DNA from: Alectryocaccomicrobium faecavium
Lineage (GTDB): Bacteria > Bacillota > Clostridia > Christensenellales > Aristaeellaceae
Direction: 5' to 3'
NCBI GenBank assembly: GCA_018713425.1
Contig: DVOT01000216.1
Location: forward strand, 1 to 21,117
Length of the DNA stretch: 21,117 nt
Made by a program: the position numbers and the translations under genes. Shown piece after piece: positions 1 through 8,429 of this stretch (position 1 is the stretch's first letter; the number at the start of each line of letters is the position of its first letter). The notes under the pieces were generated by a model. The model saw only the letters and a list, made by a program, of their open reading frames with translations. It had not been told where the DNA came from and did no database searches.

Positions 1-23
1 CGCGGCGGCTTTTGCGTGCGTGC

Positions 24-52
24 TTGATTTTTTACGCAATATTGGGTATTCT
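24..52 (+). promoter_or_regulatory. Candidate sigma-A promoter for the lepA unit
   Basis: A TTGATT -35 hexamer (24-29) is followed after 17 bases by a TATTCT -10 hexamer (47-52). It lies about 37 bases upstream of the lepA start codon in an AT-rich pocket of an otherwise GC-rich sequence. No terminator or upstream gene end is visible within the first 88 bases, so read-through from an upstream operon is also possible. Assigned from sequence pattern only. Confidence 0.5.
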
Positions 53-88
53 ATAAGCAATGTAGGGATCGATTGGCAGGAGGATATT

Positions 89-1894
89 ATGGCAGAAAAT
101 CAGGCGGCAATCCGCAATTTTTGCATCATCGCACACATTGACCACGGCAAGAGCACGCTGGCGGATCGGCTGCTTGAGAAAACGGGCGTGATGGCGCAGC
201 GGGACATGACGGAACAGGTGCTCGATTCCATGGAACTTGAACGCGAGCGCGGTATTACGATCAAGTCCAAAGCCGTGCGACTGCCCTATCGCGCGCGGGA
301 TGGGAAGGAATACATTTTCAATTTGATCGATACACCCGGTCATGTGGACTTCACATATGAAGTTTCGCGCGCGCTGGCGGCCTGCGAGGGCGCGCTATTG
401 GTGGTGGACGCCAGCCAGGGCATTGAGGCGCAAACGCTGGCCAACGTTTACATGGCGCTGGATCATGATCTGGAAATCATCCCTGTGATCAACAAAATCG
501 ATCTGCCCAGCGCGCAGCCGGATGTGGTCTGCAAGGAGATTGAGGATGAAATCGGCCTGGACACGGAGGGCGCGCCCCGGGTTTCGGCCAAGCAGGGCAT
601 CGGCATTGAGGACGTGTTGGAAGCCGTGGCGGATCGCGTGCCGCCGCCGCGTGGGGACGCGGACGCGCCCCTGCAGGCGCTGATTTTCGATTCGTATTAT
701 GACAATTATCGCGGCGCGATCAGCTCCGTTCGCCTGATGAATGGGCGCGTGCGCGTGGGCGACACCATCCGCATGATGGCCAGCGGCCGCGAATTTGAAG
801 TCACAGAATGCGGCGCGTTCCTGCCGGGTTCCTATTTGCCCATGGAGGAGCTTGTGGCGGGCGATGTGGGCTACATCGCCGCTTCCATCAAGGATATTGC
901 CGACATTCACGTGGGCGACACCATCACCCTGCGGGACGCGCCGGCGGACAAGGCCCTGCCGGGCTACAAAAAAGTGCTTCCCATGGTGTATTGCGGCATC
1001 TATCCGGCGGATGGCGCGGATTACGAAGACTTGCGCAGCGCGCTGGAAAAATTGCGCCTCAACGACGCGGCGCTCTCCTTTGAACCCGAAACTTCCGTGG
1101 CGTTGGGCTATGGTTTCCGCTGCGGCTTCCTGGGCCTTTTGCACATGGAGATCATCCAGGAACGGCTGGAGCGCGAATTCGATCTCGATTTGGTCACCAC
1201 CGCGCCGAGCGTGGTTTATCACGTAATCAAGACCGACGGCGAAAAGGTGACCATCGACAATCCCACAAATCTGCCCCCGGCCACCGAAATCGCCTATATG
1301 GAAGAACCCATGGTGGCCGCGCAGGTGATCACGCCGCAGGAGTATGTGGGCGCGATCATGGAACTGTGCCAGGATAAGCGCGGCACGTTCAAAGACATGA
1401 AGTATATCGAGGGCAACCGCGTGCTGTTGACCTACGACTTGCCGCTGAACGAAGTGATCTACGATTTCTTTGACCAGCTCAAGAGCCGCACGCGCGGGTA
1501 CGCTTCGTTCGACTACGAACTGAACGGCTATGTGAAGAGCGATCTGGTGAAGCTGGAAATCCTTCTGAACGGGGAGCAGTGCGACGCGCTTGCCATCATC
1601 GTGCATCGCGACCGCGCCTATGCCCGGGGCCGTTCCATTGCCGAAAAATTGAAGGAAGTCATTCCGCGGCAACTGTTTGAAATCCCCATCCAGGCGGCGG
1701 TGGGCGGCCGCGTGATCGCGCGCGAAACGGTCAAAGCCCTGCGCAAGGATGTGCTCGCCAAGTGCTATGGCGGCGATATCACGCGCAAAAAGAAGCTGCT
1801 GGAAAAACAGAAGGAAGGCAAAAAGCGCATGCGCCAGGTGGGCACGGTCGAGGTGCCCAGCGAGGCGTTTATGGCGGTTTTGAAGATGGATTGA
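89..1894 (+). CDS. lepA: Elongation factor 4 (LepA), ribosome back-translocase GTPase
   Basis: This translational GTPase binds the ribosome and is thought to remobilise stalled or mistranslocated ribosomes. The P-loop AHIDHGKST lies at residues 15-23, the switch-II motif DTPGH follows, and NKID gives guanine specificity. The lepA-specific C-terminus with YGGDITRKKKLLEKQKEGKK is intact. The protein is 601 residues, the usual LepA length. The start at ATG 89 is chosen because a strong GGCAGGAGG sits just upstream (75-83); the reading frame is open back to position 20, but that extension has no ribosome binding site and is not part of the family. It is the first gene of a unit with the Nudix gene (1 base gap) and hemW. 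Family identity is certain; the physiological role is known only from other bacteria. Confidence 0.97.
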   Translation: MAENQAAIRNFCIIAHIDHGKSTLADRLLEKTGVMAQRDMTEQVLDSMELERERGITIKSKAVRLPYRARDGKEYIFNLIDTPGHVDFTYEVSRALAACEGALLVVDASQGIEAQTLANVYMALDHDLEIIPVINKIDLPSAQPDVVCKEIEDEIGLDTEGAPRVSAKQGIGIEDVLEAVADRVPPPRGDADAPLQALIFDSYYDNYRGAISSVRLMNGRVRVGDTIRMMASGREFEVTECGAFLPGSYLPMEELVAGDVGYIAASIKDIADIHVGDTITLRDAPADKALPGYKKVLPMVYCGIYPADGADYEDLRSALEKLRLNDAALSFEPETSVALGYGFRCGFLGLLHMEIIQERLEREFDLDLVTTAPSVVYHVIKTDGEKVTIDNPTNLPPATEIAYMEEPMVAAQVITPQEYVGAIMELCQDKRGTFKDMKYIEGNRVLLTYDLPLNEVIYDFFDQLKSRTRGYASFDYELNGYVKSDLVKLEILLNGEQCDALAIIVHRDRAYARGRSIAEKLKEVIPRQLFEIPIQAAVGGRVIARETVKALRKDVLAKCYGGDITRKKKLLEKQKEGKKRMRQVGTVEVPSEAFMAVLKMD

Positions 1895-1895
1895 T

Positions 1896-2372
1896 ATGGC
1901 GATTCGTTCTACAGCGAAGGCAATTTGGCTGGAAAACGGGAAGATTTTGCTCAATCGCTGCCAGAACCGCACAGGAAATGTGTATTTTGCCTTGCCGGGT
2001 GGTGGACAGCGTCCATTTGAAACGCTGGAAGAAACGGTTGTGCGGGAAGTGCGCGAGGAGACTGGTTTTTCCGTGCGACCCGTGCGGCTGCTGGCGGTAT
2101 GCGAGGAAATTTTTGGGGACGCGACCATTCGGCGAGATTTTCCAGAGTACGCGCACAGGCTGCATCATATTTTTCTCGTGGAGCGCACAGACGAGGCACG
2201 CATGTCGCCCCAGGAAAAGGACTTTCAGCAGATGGGTTGCGAATGGTTGCCTTGGGAGAAAATAGGGGAGATTTCGCTTTGCCCGAGGAAAATCAAAGCG
2301 TGTTTGGGCGCCATTTTGTGCGGGCAGAATGTCTTGTATCTGGGCTGCGATTTTATAGAAGAAGGTTTATGA
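1896..2372 (+). CDS. Nudix hydrolase
   Basis: A 158-residue Nudix-fold hydrolase. The full Nudix box is readable: G36, then E42, then REVREETGF at residues 50-58, matching the Gx5Ex7REUxEExGU signature that binds the catalytic metal. Such enzymes cleave nucleoside diphosphates linked to another moiety, for example oxidised nucleotides, ADP-ribose or nucleotide sugars. Substrate cannot be told from the box alone. The N-terminal strand and the late Glu/Asp-rich tail look complete. The ATG lies one base after the lepA stop and its Shine-Dalgarno sequence is weak, so translation is probably coupled to lepA. hemW begins 4 bases after its stop. A housecleaning role is inference. Confidence 0.88.
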   Translation: MAIRSTAKAIWLENGKILLNRCQNRTGNVYFALPGGGQRPFETLEETVVREVREETGFSVRPVRLLAVCEEIFGDATIRRDFPEYAHRLHHIFLVERTDEARMSPQEKDFQQMGCEWLPWEKIGEISLCPRKIKACLGAILCGQNVLYLGCDFIEEGL

Positions 2373-2376
2373 TGCC

Positions 2377-3447
2377 ATGAGCGGCGTATACATTCACATT
2401 CCGTTTTGTGCGCGCAAGTGCGCGTATTGCGATTTTGCCTCGTGGCCGGGGCGGCAGGCGGATTGGCGGCGGTATGTGCGCGCCGTGGAAGAAGAAATTC
2501 GCGCGGTAGGCGGCGGGCCGGCTGAAACGGTGTTTTTCGGCGGGGGCACGCCGTCCCTTTTGCCGGCGGAATGGCTGTGCGGGCTGCTGGACGCCGTGCG
2601 GGAAACCTTTGCCTTGGCGGCGGACGTGGAAATCACGTTGGAGGCCAATCCTGGCACGATTTCGCCGGACTCGCTCGCGCTTTACCGGCGGGCAGGCGTG
2701 AACCGCATATCTTTTGGAGCGCAGTCGGCCAACGACGCACTTCTGCGCGCCATTGGCCGCATTCATACCTGGATGCAGGTGGAAGAGGCCGTGCGCATGG
2801 CGCAGGACGCGGGCCTGGAGAACATCAACCTCGATTTGATGTATGGCCTGCCGGGGCAAACGGTGCAGGACGTGAAAACCGCGCTCCTGCGCGCAATGGC
2901 GCTGGGCGTAAGGCACATTTCCTGCTATAATTTGATCGTCGAGCCGGGCACGCCGCTGGCGCGCGGCGTGGAATGCGGGGAAATCCGCCTGCCGGAGGAG
3001 GATGCGCAGGCCGAAATGCAGCGCGCAGTATGCGACACGCTGCGCAAGGGCGGCTTTGAGCGCTATGAGATTTCCAATTATGCACTGCCCGGCTGGGAAT
3101 GCCGCCACAACATCAACTATTGGCTGCGCGGGGACTATTTTGGCTTTGGCTGCGCGGCGCATTCGCTGGTGGCTGGCGTGCGCTACGCAAATCCGGATTC
3201 GCTGGATGAGTATCTGCGGGGGGCACGGCAAACGTATAGGGAAACGCTGACAGAAGCGGATGTGCGGCTGGAAACCGTTATGCTGGGCACGCGCACGCGT
3301 TGGGGTGCGGACATTTCTTATATGAAGGCAAATGCGTTGGAGCCACTGGTGCGCTCAGGGTTTGCGAGGATTTGTGCAGGCAAGCTGGTGCTCACCGATG
3401 CGGGCTGGGAAGTGCACAACGCCATTTTGCGGCAAATTCTTTTGTAA
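2377..3447 (+). CDS. hemW: Radical SAM heme chaperone HemW (coproporphyrinogen oxidase-like)
   Basis: A 356-residue radical SAM protein. The opening YIHIPFC is typical of HemW/HemN proteins, and the [4Fe-4S] ligands are C11, C15 and C18 (CxxxCxxC), followed by D19-F20. A GGGTPS motif (SAM binding) and the C-terminal HNINYW signature of the HemW family are present. HemW binds heme and passes it to target proteins; it was long misannotated as oxygen-independent coproporphyrinogen III oxidase, and it lacks the N-terminal extension of true HemN. The lepA-hemW-hrcA order is typical of Bacillota. Starts at ATG 2377 with an AGAAGG site about 10 bases upstream. HemW versus another HemN-like protein cannot be proved here, but length, motif and context favour HemW. 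Confidence 0.92.
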   Translation: MSGVYIHIPFCARKCAYCDFASWPGRQADWRRYVRAVEEEIRAVGGGPAETVFFGGGTPSLLPAEWLCGLLDAVRETFALAADVEITLEANPGTISPDSLALYRRAGVNRISFGAQSANDALLRAIGRIHTWMQVEEAVRMAQDAGLENINLDLMYGLPGQTVQDVKTALLRAMALGVRHISCYNLIVEPGTPLARGVECGEIRLPEEDAQAEMQRAVCDTLRKGGFERYEISNYALPGWECRHNINYWLRGDYFGFGCAAHSLVAGVRYANPDSLDEYLRGARQTYRETLTEADVRLETVMLGTRTRWGADISYMKANALEPLVRSGFARICAGKLVLTDAGWEVHNAILRQILL

Positions 3448-3480
3448 TAAAAATTTAACATGAATTCCGAGCCGGAGCTA

Positions 3481-3509
3481 TTGACAAAATACGGGTGAAG
3501 TGATACTCT
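3481..3509 (+). promoter_or_regulatory. Sigma-A-like promoter of the heat-shock operon
   Basis: A perfect TTGACA -35 (3481-3486) stands 17 bases before TACTCT (3504-3509). An alternative -10, GATACT (3502-3507), would give a 15-base spacer but a better hexamer. The expected start of transcription falls just before the CIRCE element, the usual arrangement for HrcA-controlled operons, where vegetative polymerase initiates and the repressor blocks it. Confidence 0.75.
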
Positions 3510-3521
3510 TATGCCCAGAGG

Positions 3522-3548
3522 TTAGCACTCGACGGGCGAGAGTGCTAA
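3522..3548 (+). promoter_or_regulatory. CIRCE operator, binding site of HrcA
   Basis: A perfect inverted repeat: TTAGCACTC at 3522-3530, a 9-base spacer, and GAGTGCTAA at 3540-3548. This matches the CIRCE consensus with no mismatch. It lies between the promoter and the hrcA ribosome binding site, so HrcA bound here would block transcription of hrcA-grpE-dnaK. HrcA activity is known to depend on GroESL in other bacteria; groESL is not in this window. Confidence 0.97.
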
Positions 3549-3569
3549 CAGGAGCCAGGAGGTGAGAAT

Positions 3570-4592
3570 GTGCAACTGGACGAACGGAAATTCATGATCC
3601 TGAAAGCGATTATCGACGACTATGTCCTTACAGGCATGCCGGTTGGTTCGCGCACGATCTCCCGCAAATCCGGCGTGGGCTTTTCCCCGGCCACCATCCG
3701 CAACGAGATGAGCGACCTGGAGGAACTGGGGTATCTGGATCAGCCGCATACTTCGGCTGGCCGCGTGCCTTCCCATAAGGCGTATCGCCTGTATGTCGAC
3801 CGGCTTTTGCAGGTGGGCAATCTCTCGCCCGAAGAAACGAAGAAGATTCAGGCGCACTTGCGGGAGCGCACTTCGCAGGTGCAGGAAGTGATTCGCTCAG
3901 CGGCGCAGGTGCTTTCAGACGCGACGCATTATACTTCGGTAATCGTAGCGCCGCAAGCGCAGGCGCTGCGCATCCGCCGGGTGCAACTGGTGCCCATCAC
4001 GGAGAACACGGCGCTGCTCGTGATCGTAACGAACGCGGGCATCGTGAAGGACGCGGTGGTGCGGGTGCCGGGTGAGCTTTCTGCCGAGCATCTGCACGCA
4101 ATTTCCAATTTGTTGACCGATCAGTTGGCCGACCGGCCGATTGACCAGGTGCGGCAACGGTTCCGCGTGCTGATCCATCAGCTTGGCGAGCACCGCAGGC
4201 TGCTGGCCAACGTGATGAACGTGATGGAAACCAGCATTGTGGAGCCGAGCGAAAGCGACGTGGTCGTGGGCGGCAGCGCGAACCTTTTGAGCTATCCGGA
4301 ATATTCGGATATCGAAAAGGCGCGCAACTTCTTGGCCGTGCTCGATTCCAAGGAAACGCTCGCGCGCCTGCTGGGTTCGCGCGGCGGCGTGGAATTCACC
4401 ATCCGCATCGGCAGCGAAAACGAAGCGCCGGAATTCCAGGATTGCTCGGTCGTGACTGCGACCTACCACATTGGTTCGGGCACGAGCGGCACGCTGGGCA
4501 TCATCGGCCCTACGCGCATGGATTATCAGCGCGTGATCGCTGTGATGAAAACGCTGAAATACGCGATGAACGAGCTTTTGTCTGGGGAATAA
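3570..4592 (+). CDS. hrcA: Heat-inducible transcription repressor HrcA
   Basis: A 340-residue HrcA. The N-terminal winged-helix domain begins LDERKFMILKAII and includes SPATIRNEMSDLEELGYL, the family's DNA-recognition region, followed by HTSAGRVPS. The C-terminal dimerisation and GAF-like domain runs to residue 340 and includes the typical IGPTRMDY segment. The start is GTG 3570, preceded by AGGAGGTG (3557-3564) at 5 bases. An ATG overlapping it at 3568 is in another frame. It is first in the operon, 22 bases after its own CIRCE operator, so it is autoregulated. The stop is 30 bases before grpE. Confidence 0.97.
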   Translation: MQLDERKFMILKAIIDDYVLTGMPVGSRTISRKSGVGFSPATIRNEMSDLEELGYLDQPHTSAGRVPSHKAYRLYVDRLLQVGNLSPEETKKIQAHLRERTSQVQEVIRSAAQVLSDATHYTSVIVAPQAQALRIRRVQLVPITENTALLVIVTNAGIVKDAVVRVPGELSAEHLHAISNLLTDQLADRPIDQVRQRFRVLIHQLGEHRRLLANVMNVMETSIVEPSESDVVVGGSANLLSYPEYSDIEKARNFLAVLDSKETLARLLGSRGGVEFTIRIGSENEAPEFQDCSVVTATYHIGSGTSGTLGIIGPTRMDYQRVIAVMKTLKYAMNELLSGE

Positions 4593-4622
4593 AGCCCTCA
4601 TAATTTTAAGGAAGTGATTGAA

Positions 4623-5219
4623 ATGAGCAGCAAGAAAAAGGCTGAGGAAACCACCTCTCAGCAGCCGGTGAACGAGCAGACGCAGGAGCAGGCGGTGCCC
4701 AATCAGCCCGAGCAGGAAGCTGCCAAGGAAGCGCCGAAGGACGATTGCGCGGCAAAGCTGAACGAAGCGGCGCGCAAATTGGCCGAGGCGGAGAGCAAGC
4801 GGGATGAATATCTGGATTCCCTTCGGCGGTCGCAGGCCGATTTCATAAATTACAAGCGCCACAATGAGCGCGCCCGCAGCGACGGTTATGAGGAAGGCAA
4901 CCGCGAGGCCATCGCGGCGGTGCTTCCAGTGATCGACAATTTGGAGCGCGCCATCGCGGCGGCGGAAAAGGCGCAGGAGACCGGCGCGCTGGTCGATGGC
5001 GTGCGCATGACCTATAAGGCCATGATGGAAGCGCTTTCGCGGCGCGGGCTGGAAGAAATTCCCGCGCAGGGCGTTGCCTTTGATCCCGAATTGCACCACG
5101 CGGTCGCGCGGGAAGAGGGCGAGGGCGAACCCGGAACGATTCTGGAAGTTTACCAGAAGGGCTATCGCGTGAAAGATAAAATTGTTCGCTACGCGATGGT
5201 CAAGGTTTTAAGCGAATAA
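4623..5219 (+). CDS. grpE: Nucleotide exchange factor GrpE
   Basis: GrpE releases ADP from DnaK and so resets the chaperone cycle. The 198-residue protein has the expected build: a charged, disordered N-terminus rich in Glu, Gln and Lys (about residues 1-45), a long coiled coil (about 45-100), then the beta domain with the typical VAFDPELHHAV and the C-terminal GYRVKDKIVRYAMVKV. ATG 4623 is chosen because AAGGAAGTG (4608-4616) sits at the right distance; an in-frame GTG at 4614 would overlap that site. It is located between hrcA and dnaK and ends 21 bases before dnaK. Confidence 0.96.
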   Translation: MSSKKKAEETTSQQPVNEQTQEQAVPNQPEQEAAKEAPKDDCAAKLNEAARKLAEAESKRDEYLDSLRRSQADFINYKRHNERARSDGYEEGNREAIAAVLPVIDNLERAIAAAEKAQETGALVDGVRMTYKAMMEALSRRGLEEIPAQGVAFDPELHHAVAREEGEGEPGTILEVYQKGYRVKDKIVRYAMVKVLSE

Positions 5220-5240
5220 GAGAATTTGGAGGATAAAATC

Positions 5241-7064
5241 ATGAGCAAGATTATCGGTATTGACTTGGGTACTACCAATAGCTGTGTGGCCGTCATGGAA
5301 GGCGGCGAACCCGTCGTAATCCCCAACGCGGAAGGCAACCGCACCACGGCTTCCGTGGTGGCTTTCGCCAAGAATGGCGAGCGCCTGGTGGGCCAGGTGG
5401 CAAAGCGCCAGGCCGTTATGAATTCTGACCGCACTGTGATCTCCATCAAGCGCGAGATGGGTTCTTCCTACCGCGTGAAGATCGACGATAAGGAATACAC
5501 CCCGCAGGAAATCAGCGCCATGATTCTGCAAAAGCTGAAGGCGGACGCTGAAAGCTACTTGGGCGATACGGTTACGCAGGCCGTCATCACTGTGCCCGCC
5601 TACTTCTCGGACGCGCAGCGCCAGGCGACGAAGGACGCCGGCCGCATCGCGGGCTTGGAAGTGCTGCGCATCATCAACGAACCGACGGCAGCGGCGCTGG
5701 CCTATGGCTTGGATAAGGATGAATCGCACAAGATCCTGGTGTACGACCTGGGCGGCGGTACGTTCGATGTTTCGCTGCTGGAAGTGGGCGACGGCGTGTT
5801 TGAAGTGCTGGCCACCGCGGGCAACAACCGCCTGGGCGGCGACGACTTCGACAACCGCATCATCGACTACGTGGCGAACGAGTTCCAGCGCGAGAACAAC
5901 ATCGACCTGCGCAAGGATAAGCAGGCGTTGCAGCGCCTGAAGGACGCCGCCGAAAAGGCTAAGATCGAGCTTTCCGGCGTGATGACCGCGAACATCAACC
6001 TGCCGTTCATCACCGCGGACGCGACCGGCCCCAAGCATCTGGACGTGACCCTCACCCGCGCGAAGTTCAACGAGCTGACCGCTGACCTCGTCGAAAAGAC
6101 GATTGGGCCGCTCAACCAGGCGCTCAAGGACGCGGGCCTCACGGCTTCGCAGGTGGATAAGGTCATCCTCGTGGGTGGTTCCACGCGTATCCCCGCCGTG
6201 CAGGAAGCGGTGCAGCGCATCACGGGCAAGGAGCCCTATAAGGGCATCAACCCCGATGAGTGCGTGGCCATCGGCGCGGCCATCCAGGCCGGTATCCTGG
6301 GCGGCGAAGTGAAGGACGTCGTGCTGCTGGACGTGACGCCGCTGTCCCTGGGCATCGAAACCATGGGCGGCGTGTTCACCCGCCTGATCGACCGCAACAC
6401 CACCATCCCGGTGCGCAAGCAGCAGATCTTCTCCACCGCGGCGGATGGGCAGACGGCGGTTGACGTGCACGTGCTGCAGGGCGAGCGCGAGATGGCCGCT
6501 TACAACAAGACGCTGGGCCGCTTCCAGTTGACGGGCATTGCTCCCGCGCCGCGCGGCGTGCCGCAAATCGAAGTGACGTTCGATATCGACGCCAATGGCA
6601 TCGTGCACGTATCCGCCAAGGATCTGGGCACGGGCAACGAGCAGAAGATCACCATCACGGCTTCCACGAACCTGTCCGAAGAGGAAATCAAGAAGGCCGT
6701 GGACGACGCCGCGAAGTACGCCAACGAGGATAAAAAGCGCAAGGAAGAAGTGGAAACCTTCAACCAGGCGGATCAGCTGATCTACTCCACTGAGAAGACC
6801 TTGAAGGAACTGGGCGATAAGCTCACCGACGCGGACAAAGCCAAGGTGAACGACGAACTGGAGCGCTTCAAGAAGACCCGCGAAGGCAACAACGCCGAGG
6901 AAATCAAGAAGGCCATGGAAAGCTTCACGCAGGAGACCTACGCAATCTTCGGCAAGGTTTATCAGCAGCAGCAAGGCAACGGCGGCGACCAGAACCAGCA
7001 GGGCGGCCCGCAGGCGGGCGGCACGTCGGATGATGGCACCGTGGAGAGCAGCTTTACGGAATAA
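5241..7064 (+). CDS. dnaK: Chaperone DnaK (Hsp70)
   Basis: A 607-residue Hsp70. The ATPase domain has the phosphate-1 motif IGIDLGTTNSC near the N-terminus, VYDLGGGTFDVSLLEVG (phosphate 2) and VILVGGSTRIPAVQ. The substrate-binding domain begins after the linker at DVVLLDVTPLSLGIET. The C-terminal lid ends in a Gln/Gly-rich tail. The segment SIKREMGSSYRVKIDDKEYT lacks the insertion of about two dozen residues present in Gram-negative DnaK, a signature of monoderm bacteria. Starts at ATG 5241 with TTTGGAGG at 5225-5232; a frame-extending start at 5226 overlaps this site. It is 21 bases after grpE and is followed by a 178-base gap before dnaJ. Confidence 0.98.
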   Translation: MSKIIGIDLGTTNSCVAVMEGGEPVVIPNAEGNRTTASVVAFAKNGERLVGQVAKRQAVMNSDRTVISIKREMGSSYRVKIDDKEYTPQEISAMILQKLKADAESYLGDTVTQAVITVPAYFSDAQRQATKDAGRIAGLEVLRIINEPTAAALAYGLDKDESHKILVYDLGGGTFDVSLLEVGDGVFEVLATAGNNRLGGDDFDNRIIDYVANEFQRENNIDLRKDKQALQRLKDAAEKAKIELSGVMTANINLPFITADATGPKHLDVTLTRAKFNELTADLVEKTIGPLNQALKDAGLTASQVDKVILVGGSTRIPAVQEAVQRITGKEPYKGINPDECVAIGAAIQAGILGGEVKDVVLLDVTPLSLGIETMGGVFTRLIDRNTTIPVRKQQIFSTAADGQTAVDVHVLQGEREMAAYNKTLGRFQLTGIAPAPRGVPQIEVTFDIDANGIVHVSAKDLGTGNEQKITITASTNLSEEEIKKAVDDAAKYANEDKKRKEEVETFNQADQLIYSTEKTLKELGDKLTDADKAKVNDELERFKKTREGNNAEEIKKAMESFTQETYAIFGKVYQQQQGNGGDQNQQGGPQAGGTSDDGTVESSFTE

Positions 7065-7110
7065 GGCACAGGGCGCAATTCCGGCGCGAAAGGCGCTGGG
7101 AAACGCGGCT

Positions 7111-7131
7111 GGGCGGCGCTATTCGCCGCCC
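7111..7131 (+). other. GC-rich hairpin between dnaK and dnaJ
   Basis: A perfect 8-base inverted repeat, GGGCGGCG (7111-7118) and CGCCGCCC (7124-7131), with a 5-base loop. There is no run of T afterwards, so it is not a standard intrinsic terminator. A second, weaker inverted repeat (TGATTTC at 7142-7148 and GAAATCA at 7160-7166) follows. The pair may act as an mRNA processing or stability element, or a partial terminator that lowers dnaJ expression relative to dnaK. No clear promoter for dnaJ is seen in the 178-base gap. Confidence 0.5.
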
Positions 7132-7242
7132 CTCGCCGCAATGATTTCGCTCTGGGCGTGAAATCAATGAGCAGGGATCGCCGGAACATGCGCGCAACAG
7201 GGCATATTCCGGCATCTGTGCGTTCAGATAGAGGTGAGCCAA

Positions 7243-8400
7243 TTGGCGAAACGGGATTATTACGAAGTGTTGGGCGTGGATCGCTCCGTGGACGAAGCCG
7301 CCTTGAAAAAGGCGTACCGCCAGCTAGCGAAAAAGTACCACCCCGACGTGAACCCGGGCGATAAAGAGGCCGAAGCCAAGTTTAAGGAAATCAACGAGGC
7401 GTATGAGGTGCTGTCCGATCCCCAAAAGCGCGCGGCGTACGACCGCTATGGGCACGAGGGCGTGAACGGCGGCGCTGGCCCGGCTGGCGGCGGGGCATAT
7501 ACCAGCGATTTCGGCGGTTTTGGCGGCTTCGGTTTCGAAGATATTCTCAATTCCTTCTTTGGCGGCGGCATGGGCGGCGGCGCCGCTGGCGGCAGCCGGT
7601 ACAATGGCCCGGTTCGTGGCGACGATATTCGCTATGAAGTGCGCCTGAGCTTTGAGGAAGCCGCCAAGGGCTGTGAAAAGGAAATCAATCTGGTGCGGGA
7701 TGAAACCTGCGAAACCTGCCACGGCACGGGTGCGAAGCCGGGCACTAGCCCGCAGACCTGCCAAACTTGCCATGGCACGGGCCAGGTTCGCGTGACGACG
7801 AACACGGCCTTCGGCCGGATTCAAAACGTGCGCACGTGCGATGCTTGCCACGGCACGGGCAAAACGATTTCCGATCCGTGCCCCAAGTGCAATGGACGCG
7901 GCAAGGTACGCACCTCCAAGCGGCGCAAGGTCAAGATCCCTGCGGGCGTGGACAATGGTCAGATCGTGACCATCCGCGGCCAGGGCGAAGCGGGGGAAAA
8001 CGGCGGCCCGGCGGGCGACTTGCAGATTTTGATCGCCGTGCGGCCGCACAAGCTGTTCAAGCGCAACGGCTATGATTTGTACATTGAAATCCCCGTTACG
8101 TTCACGCAGGCGGCGTTGGGCAGCGCCATTGACGTGCCCACGCTGGAGAAACCCGTGCGCTACGATTTGCCCGAGGGCACGCAGCCTGGCCAGGTGTACC
8201 GCATCAAGGGCCAAGGCGTGCAAATGCTCAACAGCACGGCCAAGGGCGATCTATACATTACGGTGAAGGTGGAAGTGCCGCGCAAGCTCAACGATCGCCA
8301 GAAAGAGCTCTTGCGCCGCTTTGAGGAATCTACCACGGGGCGCGAGTACGAGGAGAAAAAATCCTTTTTTGAGCGCGTAAAAGATGCCTTTAACAATTAA
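7243..8400 (+). CDS. dnaJ: Chaperone DnaJ (Hsp40), zinc-finger type I co-chaperone
   Basis: DnaJ delivers substrates to DnaK and stimulates its ATPase. All type I domains are present in 385 residues: the J domain with HPD at residues 33-35, a Gly/Phe-rich linker (for example GGFGGFGFEDILNSFFGGG), four CxxCxGxG zinc repeats (CETCHGTG, CQTCHGTG, CDACHGTG, CPKCNGRG) and the C-terminal substrate-binding domains. The start is taken as TTG 7243, giving the canonical MAKRDYYEVLG, because GAGGTGAG (7231-7238) lies 4 bases before it. A GTG at 7234 is inside that ribosome binding site and would add three residues. It ends 29 bases before prmA. Confidence 0.96.
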   Translation: MAKRDYYEVLGVDRSVDEAALKKAYRQLAKKYHPDVNPGDKEAEAKFKEINEAYEVLSDPQKRAAYDRYGHEGVNGGAGPAGGGAYTSDFGGFGGFGFEDILNSFFGGGMGGGAAGGSRYNGPVRGDDIRYEVRLSFEEAAKGCEKEINLVRDETCETCHGTGAKPGTSPQTCQTCHGTGQVRVTTNTAFGRIQNVRTCDACHGTGKTISDPCPKCNGRGKVRTSKRRKVKIPAGVDNGQIVTIRGQGEAGENGGPAGDLQILIAVRPHKLFKRNGYDLYIEIPVTFTQAALGSAIDVPTLEKPVRYDLPEGTQPGQVYRIKGQGVQMLNSTAKGDLYITVKVEVPRKLNDRQKELLRRFEESTTGREYEEKKSFFERVKDAFNN

Positions 8401-8429
8401 AGGCGCGCATCACGAACGGGAGGAAGCGT

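Noticed and set aside
395..2128. 577-codon open frame on the minus strand across lepA
   Set aside because: It lies antisense to a complete, well-conserved lepA, gives a low-complexity His/Arg-rich translation, has no ribosome binding site and is explained by codon bias in GC-rich DNA.
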